Assembly: GCA_013397435.1 (NCBI GenBank)
Contig: VZRG01000273.1
Span: 310,001 to 374,000 of the forward strand
Length of the DNA stretch: 64,000 nucleotides
Source of the DNA: Erythrocercus mccallii
Taxonomy: Eukaryota > Chordata > Aves > Passeriformes > Dicruridae
Direction: 5' to 3'
The notes below the pieces were generated by a model. It was not told the DNA's origin and did not search any database. It worked only from the letters and a program-made list of their open reading frames with translations. Position numbers and translations under genes: made by a program. Position 1 is the stretch's first letter, and each line of letters opens with the position of its first letter. Shown here piece after piece: positions 51,348-62,980 of this stretch.

Positions 51348-54107
51348 CTGAAGACAGAAACCTATCACTCCTCTTGGTGGAATGTGGTAGGGCTGCCATC
51401 CAGCTTTTGATTAGCAGCCTTGTGATTAGTGAAATCCTTTGGGAAATGGAAAAGCCTTTGTCAACTTCACCGAGTTCAAACCCCCATCTCCAAAGAGCAC
51501 TGTCCACACCAAAATACATTCCATTCTTGAATAAGGAATTTTCTCACTCTTTCTCTCTGAGACTATGAAACTGGAGTGGTAGAAACCCAGATTCATTGGA
51601 TCAGAGAGATGAAGTAACTGGCTAGAGGACCTAAGTGAGTGTGAGAGGACCTGAATTCTAGGAATTCTCTCAAGCGCAGTTCAATGCAAAGTGCCAGTGC
51701 ATCCAGCCAGCTTGTAACATGGCTACTAGAATTTTTCTTCCAGGGACTTACATGAAGGAAGAACCAGTTTCTGCATCCCAAATGAACTTTTAAGGAATAC
51801 ACACTGACAACATGAAAGTGTCCCTAGTTCTCAAGTGTGGAAGATAACTATTAGCGTACTTGGGACTCCAGAACACTTGTGGGGAGGTACCTCATGAAGT
51901 TGACATCTGCAACCTTAACCAAGAGTTGAAAAGGGATGTTCTGGGACATAGTTAGTGGTTTCAGATGTCTGTGTCTTATTCATGCTCCTAAGCTCAATTA
52001 CTGAATCCAGCCTGCGGCATGCTTGAGGTCACTCTTGGGGAACACTCAGGTACAAGGGTGGGCAATAGCACAGCCTAGAGCTTAATTATTCACAATGCAG
52101 TAGTGAATGTTACATCCTGAAGGGATTTTGGACAACACTGCTCCCACCAAATTCTGTAGCAAAATTCTCCATTGTAGCGTGAGCAGAAGCAGGTATATAC
52201 TATCTGTTATTGTCTCTAAGTGCTGCCATTGAGCTGTAATTTGTGTGAAGAGGACATTGCTCCAGAAATATAAACATATGCAAAATCCATCCAAACATTT
52301 CCAGCCTTGACATTATTACTTTCTATCACCAAACTCATCCTTGAAATAATCTATTTTCATGCCCTTCTACAGCTTTTCACCAATCCTTTATCCATTTCTG
52401 CACAACAAACAGCCTTAAAGTTTAATGGGCTGCATGACTTTTGTTCCCTCCCTGTTCATTGCATTTCATCTCCAAATTTGCCTCATATTTTATATTTTTA
52501 ACACAAAGACACTTGGAGTTGTGTTTGTGCCTGGAAGATTGGAAAATATCTCGCTTTAGGCTAAATTATATGCATATGAGGACCTAATACTATTTAAATA
52601 ACAGTTAAAACCACAACCTTCAAATACAAAGCCAGCTATTAAAATATTGCTGGAGGCAATGTGACAAGGTTTTATACTAGTTTTATGCAAGATACAGGAA
52701 CAGGAGAGAAGGTTGTGTCATTGGAATGACTACGATGTATTCCTCTCTATTTTCTAATTATCACAGATTTAATCAACTTGTTCTGTTTGTATATTTTGTA
52801 ATAACCTTTCCTCTTCCCCTTTTATTCAGGGGAGGAGAAGGAGAGGAATTTATATAACATAGTAAGTTTAAAAAATATGAGCTACATGGAAGACAGAACA
52901 GCAACTAAGATACTGTGATTAATTTCATAGACTTCCAGTAGGAAGTATTTAGTTTATCAGCATATAGTAAATGAATATTAAAATATGCATACCCCAAGGC
53001 TACAAGTGAAAGTAGATAACAGCTGTTGGTCTAAAATGTGGTTCCATAATGTAGAGATTGGAATAAGCTTGTAATTATGAATTAAAGCTAGAACAGTAAA
53101 AAAAATTTACAAACACATTATGAAGATATTCTTCAGCTCATACCATTTAAAATTAGTTCTCTTCATTTACAAAATGGAGTGGAAGGGAATGGATTGTTCT
53201 CATCAGATGAAGAAAAAAATATTTGAGAAAAATCAGTAATGACCACCTTCTTTTTTTAAGCTCATGTTTTTAAGAATAAAAGTAACTCAGTTTTAGATCA
53301 ACAGAATTTCATAGTAGACAGTAAAAAAAATACCACTACTTACTACTAGGTGTTAATGGAAAATATAGCTTTGTATAGCAAGTATGTTATTACCCTCCAC
53401 ACAAGACATCACAGACCTGGAAAAGGTGGAAAAAATCAGAGCCAAATAATGCTGCTTCACTGCATTAAGCGTACTCTTGGCCAGTCTGCTATTCCTTTTA
53501 CTCAATGTATTGTCATTGTGCAAGAAAGATGCATGCCAATCTGAAGGATAAAATTGTGACTGGCATTAAAAAAACTTATAAACTCCACTTTTACCTCATG
53601 TAAATATTATAGATACTGTTTTTAACTTATGCCTCAAAACTTTCAAATCTCTTATCCTACAAGAAGTCATTAAGAGTGCAATTAAAGTGCTGTTTCATGG
53701 AAGAAAATAAAGAGAACAGCGTTTTATAAATAAAGTCTAAGTGAAACCCATCTAAAAAGATCATTTTTTTAATCCCACCAGGCAGTAGTTCTACAAAAAC
53801 ATACAAAAAAATCACTCCTTTGACAGATTTATTAGGTGGATTTCACTTGCAGAAATAGGCCCTCAACTGCCACAGACAAAAGATACAAAGCACAATTTGA
53901 AAGTTTATCCAAAACATGGAGGTGAAAGAGGAGAAGATTCACAAAATCTAGTGCCAGTGCTAAAATTATAAGGTGAATTTTCTTACATACTTGATAGAAA
54001 ATGCTTAATTTCACCTGGATATAATTCTGACCAACTTCATTGCTCTGAATCACTCAAGGGCTTTTCTTTCTGTGTTGCCTAAAACTGACACAGGAATATG
54101 TTTAGCT

Positions 54108-55023
54108 GGCTCATCAGTGACTTGGATGAGGGGGCAGAGGCCTCCTCAGAAACGTCGCTGGTGATACAGAGCACAGAGGAGTGGCTACTACCTCAGAGGG
54201 TTGTGCTGCCCTTCAGAGAGACCTCAGCAGGTTGCAGAGGTGGGCAAAGAACCCTCTGAAATTCAAAAAAGGCAAATTAGGGGTCCTAGACTGGGGCAGG
54301 AATAACTCCATGCACCAGACTGAAAGTTGACTGCTGGAAAGCAGGTCCGCAGAGAAGGACCTCGGGGTCCTGGTGGACAGCAAGATGTCCATGAGCTAGC
54401 AGTGTGTCCTTGTGGCCCAGAGGGCCAGTGGAATCCTGGGGACATTTGGAAAAGCATTGCCAGCAGGTCAGCAGAGATAACCCTGCCCCTCTACTCAGCC
54501 TTGGTGAGGCCATACCTGGCCTGCTGTGCCCAGCTCTGGTCTATACAGTGTGCGAGTGACATGGAGCTCTTGGAGCGGGTCCAGCAGAGAGCTACTAAGC
54601 TGATCAAGAGTCTGGAGAACCTCTCTTATGATGAAAGGTTGTAGGAGCTGGTTCTGTTCAGTTGCATGAAGTGGCAACTGAGAATACACCTCATCAATGT
54701 CTGTCAGTATCTGAAGGGAGGATGCCAAGAGGATGGAGCCAGGCTCTTCTCAGTGGTGCCAAGCAATAGGACAAGAGGAAATGGGCAGCAGCTGATGTAC
54801 AGGAAGTTCCACCTGAACAGGAGGAAGAACTTCTTTACTGTGTGGGTAACTCACACTGAAGCAGATTGTCCAGAAAGGTTGCAGAGGCTCCCTTACTGGA
54901 TATATTCAAGAACAATCTGAATGAAATCTTGTGCAATGTGCTCTAGGACAACACTGATTGGGCAGAGAAGGTGGATCAGATGACCCATTGTGGTCCCTTT
55001 CAACCTGACCCATTCTGTGATAT
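54108..55023 (+). mobile_element. CR1 LINE, 5'-truncated, inactive, with RT C-terminal remnant and 3' UTR
   Basis: The sequence matches the order of an avian CR1 from inside the reverse transcriptase to the 3' end. It begins with TCATCAGTGACTTGGATGA. It then encodes a region with CR1-type words (LYSALVRPYLACCAQLWS, MELLERVQQRATKLIK, LINVCQYLKGGCQEDGARLF, SVVPSNRTRGNG), followed by the 3' UTR with the CCATTGTGGTCCCTTTCAA-like segment and the terminal CATTCTGTGAT. An in-frame stop at 54642-54644 and a frameshift near 54850 disable it. The endonuclease domain and most of the RT domain are absent, as expected for the usual 5' truncation during target-primed reverse transcription. It is clearly younger than the copy at 26576, and identification is secure at the family level. 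Confidence 0.93.
54327..54920 (+). pseudogene. CR1 reverse transcriptase C-terminal remnant
   Basis: A single frame covers most of the C-terminal part of the CR1 ORF2 product. It is broken by one TAG at 54642-54644 and then continues to about 54850, where the frame shifts relative to the family. In active elements this protein copies the CR1 RNA at a nicked target site. Here the catalytic palm region (with its YxDD-type motif) lies upstream and is not present, so no activity is possible. It is part of the 54108-55023 element rather than a host gene. Confidence 0.85.
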
Positions 55024-56099
55024 CTTGAGTATAAGATGGGTACGAACAATCTAGAATGTATAGCAAATCAACATGATCCTAGGAATGCTTGTTAAAAAAA
55101 TTAAAAAGTACTTGGTCCTACTTCATTCAAACTACTTCCTGCAAGCTGAGACTCGTGTGTGTGGCTTCTGACACATTATACATTTTAATTTTAAAATCAC
55201 AAATAGTTAGAAACACTAAAGGTCAAGGGTAGCACACTAGTAATTCTAACTTGAAAAGCAATTTTGAGTTGACCTAACAGGTATGCCCCCGCACTGATAA
55301 ATAGTTCTAACTTTACCAGTCTACGCACCTGGGAGATGCTCTTCCTTTTTAGTCTACATGGATAACTTTTCATAACTTCTTCCTATTTTTTGCTTTTTCT
55401 TTCTGCCCCCCATACCTCCATCCTGCCATATATGTTTCTATACATGTGGTGCTTCCCTAAAGCTGTCAAGAGTCTCAAACTAGTAAAATGCAAGAAAATG
55501 TAACAGTCCTTAGCAAATCAATGAGCTTTAAAAGACTAAGCTAACTATTGCTAAACTGTTAAAGTTATTCTGTCTTACATGATTTTATTTCAAAAGTCAC
55601 CACAGATCCTCTATGAATAACTACATCATAGTTTTTTTAATGTCATCCTAAAGATAAAGCTTTTTTATGGTAACAGGGAATATCACTTAGAACAACCCAG
55701 AAGTTTTTAATCTTTGTCATGTTGCATTTTTCTTCTTATGATTTCCAAGAAATACCTAATTTTTAGAGAACTCTTACATTCAGTGTCTCCTTTAGAGACA
55801 AATGTTGTGAGAATGAATGAAATTTTAAACCATTTTTGGTTATGACACAACTAATAAAAATGAATGAGTTTTATATGAGGCAGACAGTGTGCGTCACTTG
55901 CTATGTATTGGTAAGCAAGATCAATTAGCCCCTTGCTCTTTAGGACTAGGAGGTTTAGACTATCAGATTGTACTTTCCAAACAAATGTTTAAATTTTCCA
56001 CAAAGAAAAGAAAATACAGCGGCAGAAATTAAATTACAGAAATTTAGTAAATCTTTGCAAGTATTTTACAAAATACCATTCTTTACTTAATAACAGGCA
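55024..56099. other. AT-rich non-coding DNA
   Basis: Unique sequence after the CR1 3' end, with only short frames and no recognisable element. Confidence 0.6.
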
Positions 56100-56340
56100 A
56101 GCAACATATTTTATGATTTCCCATTCGTTCGACAAAGCTATGGTGTTTGTAATTGTGTATATAAAGCCATCAGTCTTGCAGAGCCGTCTTTAGCTGAGCA
56201 AGCCCCAAAGCATCCCGTCCATTCTGCTCAGATCTGATCAGCATCTTTATAGTTTATCAGCCTTGGGGTTCAATTTTGTTTTGGATGCTTTTATAAATGA
56301 GCACAATCACTGGTGAATCTGTTCTTCCAGATTGCAAAGA
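56100..56340. promoter_or_regulatory. High-complexity block, possible conserved non-coding element
   Basis: About 240 bp retain several CpGs (near 56126, 56130, 56185 and 56217) in an otherwise CpG-depleted area. The block contains palindromic CAGATCTG, CTTTATAGTTTATCAGCC and GGATGCTTTTATAAATGA. There is no repeat signature and no long frame. The texture suggests constraint, but this is inference from one sequence only. Confidence 0.25.
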
Positions 56341-58300
56341 GAAAAATCGAGAGAAGAACTTTAGTAGATTACTGTGTCACTGAGGATAAAGTACAACCAC
56401 AAATGCACCTAAAGTAGTCTCAGAGATTATTTCATTGGGTGTACATTTTCAGTTTTATTTCAGTAAAATTAGATGATTGTCTTAGTTATTATTGTTTTTG
56501 AAGCTATATTCTGTCCCCAGGCAAGGTGCATGATCAATGCACTATCTAGCAAAATCAATTTGTTGCAAAGTACTATTTATTTAAGAAAAGGAAAGAGGGG
56601 GAGAGAAGAAGAGAGTAATGCATAGTAAATGTGAAGATGATTATAAGACTTTCTTCTAGAAAAGCTGAATTTTATCACTGAAGAATGGAAGTTAAGAAAC
56701 AATATAGCTGATTTCACAAACCCTGTATAAAACTACTTCTATATACATATTTAAATTCTAAGGTAACCAGTGAAAACCTATCATCAAGTTTTGTGGCTCC
56801 TTCTATTTTTCCTATAAGAAATGAGTTTCCAGCAATAAATTAATGTGACCAATGATACTTTTTTGATATACGGATCAACTGCAGAAGTGTTTCCACTTCT
56901 ATATAAACAGGACACAGGAAATAATACATACATTATAATATAAAAGAAGGTTTGGTTTCTTTTCTACAGCAATAAAAAGTCTGTACTTGCTATGCTTTCT
57001 TATTCAAGAGATCATCAATATCACTGAATATCTTATGGGTTAGGGGAATGTGATTTTCTCAAATGGCAGGAAGGCTGCTCTCTCATGACAGATAGGGTCA
57101 ATTTTGTTTTCAGAGGCTGTTGATGCTCTTGTGTTATCTCTGTCATGGCCGCCATATTAGAAGTATAGAGAAAATCCATTATCTGCAATCTCAGAACATT
57201 GGCCACTCTGAATAGTTATAAGCAACACAAACTTCCAGTCAGTTGGAAACTTAATATTCGTATGTTCAATGAGAAAAAATACTTCACCAAAAATGGATAA
57301 CTGCAACTATCATTTCCTCATTCACAATCATCATCAGGATATTAAAAAGGGTTCCAGAAATTACAATGCTGTAAAGAAATCGGATTTGTAAATTGTATTA
57401 GGAATCCAAACTCTGACACCAGTTTTAATCCCCATCTATCAGTAGCTATAGCATATGTTGTACAGAAAACACTGATACACACAGGTATGAATATAACCAT
57501 TTCATTTTAGGACTTCAGCAACAAGAGAGCTGAAATAAAACAGCTACTCAAAAATGATGGCAAATCTGGGTGGTTTTCCATCTCATAAAAAACAGTGCTC
57601 TCAGTACTGAGTTTTGAGGTGGGTAGTTTCTCTTCTAGCAGATTAGTAGAAAAAGAGTTACTTGGAATGCATCAACAATCTTTAATGGCACCACTTAAGT
57701 TATCCTTGCTCTCTACTTAATTATCCTACCCTTTAAATGGAAAAAAGAGAAGGGGGACCCTTATTGTTGTACAACAGTATGACCAGTTAATCTATCTGGC
57801 ATTTGCTATTAATAATGCATGTTTTTAAGCAGCAGGGCTAAACAACAGTGCTTTCTGGGTTTACATTATCAAATGATAGGTAGCACTGCTGAAGTAGATC
57901 CTCTTGAGGCCACGATTGTAAGAGATTTGAATAAGCCATTTTCAAAAGGTGAAATGGTACATATTACTCAGAGATACTTAATGAAGCAACTTTGTGTTTG
58001 GAACTGCTGAAGGAGGAGACTTGGCAAGTGAGTTAAAGCAGATTCATAGGAATTAGGACAATGCTGAGAGTTCCATGGATGGCACTAGTAAAAGCAGTGA
58101 ATGGGAAAGACAGCAAGCCTGTCCAGCTAGACAGTTACCAATGTCCATGTCATACCTATGTGCTCACTTTAATTCTCCCTTTAGAACTCCCCAGCATTCT
58201 CCAGTAACAGATGCAGTCTTGGCTGAGTGAGTGGGTAGATACCACAATAAAGGCAATTCAAGGAGCATGTACAGACCCCACGCAAAGGTATTTTTCTCAC
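56341..58300. other. AT-rich non-coding DNA
   Basis: Unique sequence with a short purine-rich run at 56585-56613. No frame above 63 codons and no identifiable element is present. Confidence 0.6.
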
Positions 58301-58377
58301 CTGCCCTTTTACACCATCTTGTATTCCTGTCACGTGTTACAGTGTTTTAAAATGCTCTTTCAAAAACATTTTAATTG
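58301..58377 (-). other. Minus-strand exon-like 77-nt segment, non-coding
   Basis: On the minus strand a textbook acceptor (TTTTTCCCTCTCCCTTAG, complement of 58378-58395) is followed by 77 nt and GGCAG|GTGAGA, a strong donor. All three frames contain stops, so if real it would belong to a non-coding RNA or UTR. The acceptor is not derived from a long simple repeat, unlike the candidate at 38326-38400. No partner exon is identified. Confidence 0.25.
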
Positions 58378-58701
58378 CTAAGGGAGAGGGAAAAATCACT
58401 GGAGTTATAAATCAGAACTACATTTCCAATGAAATTCCAAATTCCAAGCTCCTTCCTTTCCCCCACCCACATATTTGAGTTTCTATCATTCAGACTGTAA
58501 ATTATTTTGTGTATACATGTAGTCATGGGCACAAAATATATACATAGACATTTATATACAAATCCAGACATGAATACACACCTGGAAAAGATGTATTATT
58601 CTGCAAATAAATAGCCTGGCAAATTATGGTGACTGAAAAGAAAATTCCTCCATGGATCATCACTTCCAGGGTGAAGCTCCTTGCATTTTCCTCTGGAATG
58701 T

Positions 58702-58734
58702 GTAATGTAATGGTCATGGTAATGGTAATGGTCA
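58702..58734 (+). repeat. Impure (TAATGG)n microsatellite
   Basis: GTAATG, TAATGG, TCATGG, TAATGG, TAATGG and TCAC follow each other, forming an imperfect hexanucleotide array. Confidence 0.85.
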
Positions 58735-61700
58735 CTGTTGGAAGGGAGGTATGAGGCAATGCATTTCATGGGTGAGACACAGCATGGAGACACCCTGTGT
58801 CCCTGAGACTGAGGCTGCAGACAAACCCACCCCATCCTGAGATCCTGTTTCAGGTCAGAACATCTGTAGCAGACTCAAGACCCTCCAAGACCAGAAAGCA
58901 CAAATTCTGGGGAGGAGTCCCATATGCAGATATGGCACACTACTGCACATAAAGGAAGAGAGAATTAATAGTTCACAATCTGTTGTATATGGTGACATCA
59001 CCCTGGTCTGACAGTTTTGGGTCAAGGACACAGAAATCAAAATGTAAATTAACACACAGTGAATGATAAGGGGGGAAAATGCTACACAGCAATTATTAGA
59101 TGAAGAGATTATGACAAAGGAGTCAGATTCCATTAGGACATTCACAGTAATGTTCTCAAAAGATGCCATACACTTTATTTTTTAAGGAATACACAATGGC
59201 AAAGCTTAAGAGATTTCAGTATAAATATTTTTTCTCATTTCAATCCCCACATCACCTTTTTAGTTATGTTCCATTGTGAGTTTTATGTTTAAGTAAACTT
59301 CAAATATTGTATGAAGACAATCAAAACAGACAGCCTTTTTTATGAGTTTTATGTGCATTCAATGACAAGTTGTAACATTTATGTGCTTCTTATGCCTACT
59401 ATCAAAGTGGACTGAAACTTCAGCATGTTTCCAAATAAAAAAAAAATGAAAGGCTCAGTTTTGCTAAATATCATATTTATCTCCCGTATTAAAATACACT
59501 TTTTTTCTAAGAGCTTCAGCAGCTGTAATGTATAGATTGCATTAGAAATAGATTCCAATTAGAGAAAAAAATCACAACCACAGGTATTCATTCATATTCT
59601 GTTGATGAAACTGTGGAGATTTTGCTTAGATGGTTATGTTCTCAGCTCAAAAAAAACCAAAAAAAATCAAGGTATAAATATTTTAGGGGTACTACTGGTA
59701 ACTTGTTAATAGTTTCATCAACACTAAAGGTAATTTGGAAAAAAAATTGAAATTAAGTAGCAGACACAGCAATAAAGTAACCATAAGGAGATCATTTGAC
59801 TATATTTAAGCAAACTTAGGCTCAAAAGAGACTGTTAACAGTGAAACAGTAAAGAGAGAAAATATATACTGACATCAGGAGAACTTATCCACAATGGTGA
59901 ACATAAAATATATTGTTCCAAGTCATTAGTTAAAATATTGAAAGATTTAATTATGGTAGAAATTAAAACATTTGTATGTTTTGAAATTAACATAGTGAAC
60001 TGCAGCCTTGCCTTCTCAGGAAATGAAGCAAGTTTACTAGTTTTTCCCTAATTCAGATTTTCATGGTTGTTTATTCAAACAATAACTGGAACACACCTAG
60101 TTATACAACAATAGCAGCTTTTAACAGCTTGTACAGCATCAGGTCATGACTGACTCAAGGCTGAAAAGCTTAAGAAGCCTAAATTTTCCTAGGACTTCTT
60201 GTAGAAGAGCATGTGTTTAGTTAACTTCTAAGAACAAAAGACAAGAAAATAGAGCCAATGCTAGAGAATCAATGAAGGCTCAATGTATATTTGTAAAGGT
60301 ATCTGAAAGGTGACATACATTTCCAAAGCTTAATAGTTGAGAGTGCATTTTTCTTGCTTTTTAGCAGGAATCCTGTGATGCCATTCTTAATTTTCTTTGC
60401 TTCATTTGGCCACAGTAACTTCCTGCTTCTCAAAGAACAAATTTTCACCCTCTCTTTTTTTTGGTACTGCTCTTGTTAGTAATTGTGTTCTACTCCAACT
60501 CTAAATCCAGACACTGCATCTAGAAAAGCTATCTACACCCTGATAAAAGCATTTACTTGTTGCTGTTGCAACAAACTACAACTAGAATTTGTCCAGTATC
60601 TCAGGTCTGTATGTCAAAAAATTTGCTACCACCTCAGTTTCATCTATGGATGCAGCACTCCAATCTTGAAGTGGTTATACCTACAGTAGAGAGGATTACT
60701 CACTGTTTTAATTACATAGTTAGCTGTAATTTATGTCAATATGTAATTTATATACGTAGGAAATTCTTTATTGTACCATTTGAAGCTGCAACAAGAATGG
60801 AGGGGGGAATCAAACAAGGGGAAATAGAGGATTTGCCTTAACAAGGATATATCAGGACACAAAATAGGTATAGATGAAATTCTATACTTTAATTGCCACA
60901 AACTAAACTAAAGAAAAGTTTCAAAGAAATGTAGAAATATTTTGGCAGTCTGTCAAAAACATCTAACATTTACAAGAGCCATATGTATCTTGCCAGGATA
61001 TTTTGATATTTTTCTCCCCTTCCAAGACACTTAACCCCTCTACATTGACAGATTTACCCCCAACATCATGGCCATGCTTCCTCTTTTACACGCAGAAAGG
61101 AAATAAGCTGATGTACCATCTTAGACTGAGCTAGAAGTCAGGAAATAGAACTTCTGTAGAGTATTCCATTTTAGTCAGAAACATCCATGCTAACCAAATA
61201 GGAAGAAATTTGCTATAAATTAACCATTTTCCTCCTGCATTAACAGAGAAAAATAATTGCATTCTGCAGCCATTCACACTATTGATTTTGGGGTTTTGCC
61301 AGTTTGCTTTGACCCGTCTCAAAGAATTGCATTCCAACTACAGTATACCAGTTCAATCCTACCAAGCACTGGGGAGAAAATAGGAGCAGCCAGCTCCTCA
61401 TTCCTCTATCAAAGTGTTTTGTGCTTAGGCTATTACAAAACCCCATGAGGAGTTCAGAGAAAAAGTCCAACATGACTATTTCAAACCCACACAGAGCTGT
61501 AACAGAAGACATGTTGTGGGAATTCACTGGTTGTAGACAAAGGCTGAAGAAATGCTACCAGAAGTATCTTGGATACTCTGCTATTTCCAAAACACATTGT
61601 TTCCAAAACTGTATAAGGTGGCAGAAATTCTCAGAATACGCTCTAAGTTTGATCTAAACACATATTGAGGCATGTCCTAAAGATATTTCCATTTGTGATC

Positions 61701-62689
61701 TGTCCCCACTATTGTTATTAAAAAAGCACCACAAAAGTTCCAAAAAAATCGTTTTAATTACTTGACAAGCAAAGTTTTCTAGAAGTGAATCATGTAGCAC
61801 AGAAACTAGGTCACATCTACAGTTCATCTGAGCCTGTATCTGATGAAACACACATCACTAATGACTGTTCTGTGAAAGAAATAGCAAACCAAGGCAAACA
61901 TTTTTTTCTAGTATATCTTACATATCATAGTTATCTGTGGTTTTACAAGATTCCCTTAGACAGATGTTAAATTGTCTTCATGCTATAAAAGAGGTCCTAC
62001 CTAAGTCACAAATGTACCAAGAACAAAAACCTTCTTAGACCCCTTTTGACAAATAATCTGTCTTAACTGGGTTATCATCTTCTCCTCGCATAGCACAGAT
62101 GCATCACTGAAGTCAAAACGAGCATCTCAACAGAACATTGTGCAGCCACAGTACTCTACTAGTATGATGCCAATCATAAAACTGAGTTCCTTCTCTTGTT
62201 TAACCTAAGATTTTTATTACCAGAAGATATTCTGGATGACACTTCTAACTGTATCATAGTCTGGGTGAGATTCAGTTTGCTGCAAATAGATCCCCTAATT
62301 TAGTCAGTTACCTAAACACTGTATCTGATGGTGCAGGGTCTGAGGATTCTTCCCCACCACCCAACCCCCATACACCCTCCAATCTGCTCTCAAAACTTGG
62401 TTGTCTCTGCACACACATGCAAAATCAAGAATAAGCTGTTCACTGCCAGTAAAGGGACAGCACAGGCTGTAGCCATGTAGGTGGTCATTAAGGGAGTTTA
62501 AAAAACCCTGAAACTCCAGAGAATAAAATGCATCTAGACTTCACTTTCCAACTTAGCAGATAATTTTAGAAATACAAAGGAACATTCAGAGCATAGATAT
62601 TTGCTTTAACACTGCTCCTCCATAACTAAGGAACAATTTTGGTTCATAACAAATGATTAAAGCACCAATTATTTTGACTAAACATGTAT
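58735..62689. other. AT-rich non-coding DNA
   Basis: Frames are at most 104 codons (58855-59169, minus) and unrecognised. No repeat family, RNA gene or convincing exon is seen. Short A runs occur near 59438 and 59647. Confidence 0.6.
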
Positions 62690-62980
62690 TTGAAACCCTC
62701 AGGCTGCCAGGGACTTTAAAGCCATTAATTCATTATTTAGCTGTCAGTGTGGAAAAATGTCACAAGCTTAAAGGTTTAACAAACACTTCGCAATAATAAA
62801 GCAAATGATCACATTTGAAATTTTGAACTGTTACACCATTTTATTTATTATATAGCATAGATTACCTTTTGTACACACATTTCTTGCAATGTATTCTAGA
62901 GCAATTTTGTGTTGAACATAATCTAATCATATTTTAAGCATAAATTTAAATAAAGAAAGAGAGAAAAGATCCCCTCAAGA
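62690..62980. promoter_or_regulatory. AT-rich, homeodomain-core-dense block, possible regulatory element
   Basis: CCATTAATTCATTATTTAGC near 62723, AATGATCACATTTGAAATTT near 62804 and related words give a dense set of TAAT/ATTA and TGATCA cores without simple repetition. It has no coding content. This is a weak inference from texture. Confidence 0.15.

Larger units (their letters stand above)
41831..54107. other. AT-rich non-coding DNA between LTR-like element and CR1
   Basis: About 12 kb contain no recognisable gene. Frames are at most 104 codons. One acceptor-like site (TTCTTTCCTGCAG, ending 47872) is followed by 85 open codons to a stop at 48128-48130, with no known domain and no upstream partner. 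Besides the old repeat at 42180-42265, only small simple repeats occur (47294-47311, 48541-48580) and a 13-bp word repeated 31 bp apart at 51304 and 51335. High-complexity stretches near 43900-44090 and 50170-50400 might be regulatory but lack specific support. Confidence 0.5.
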
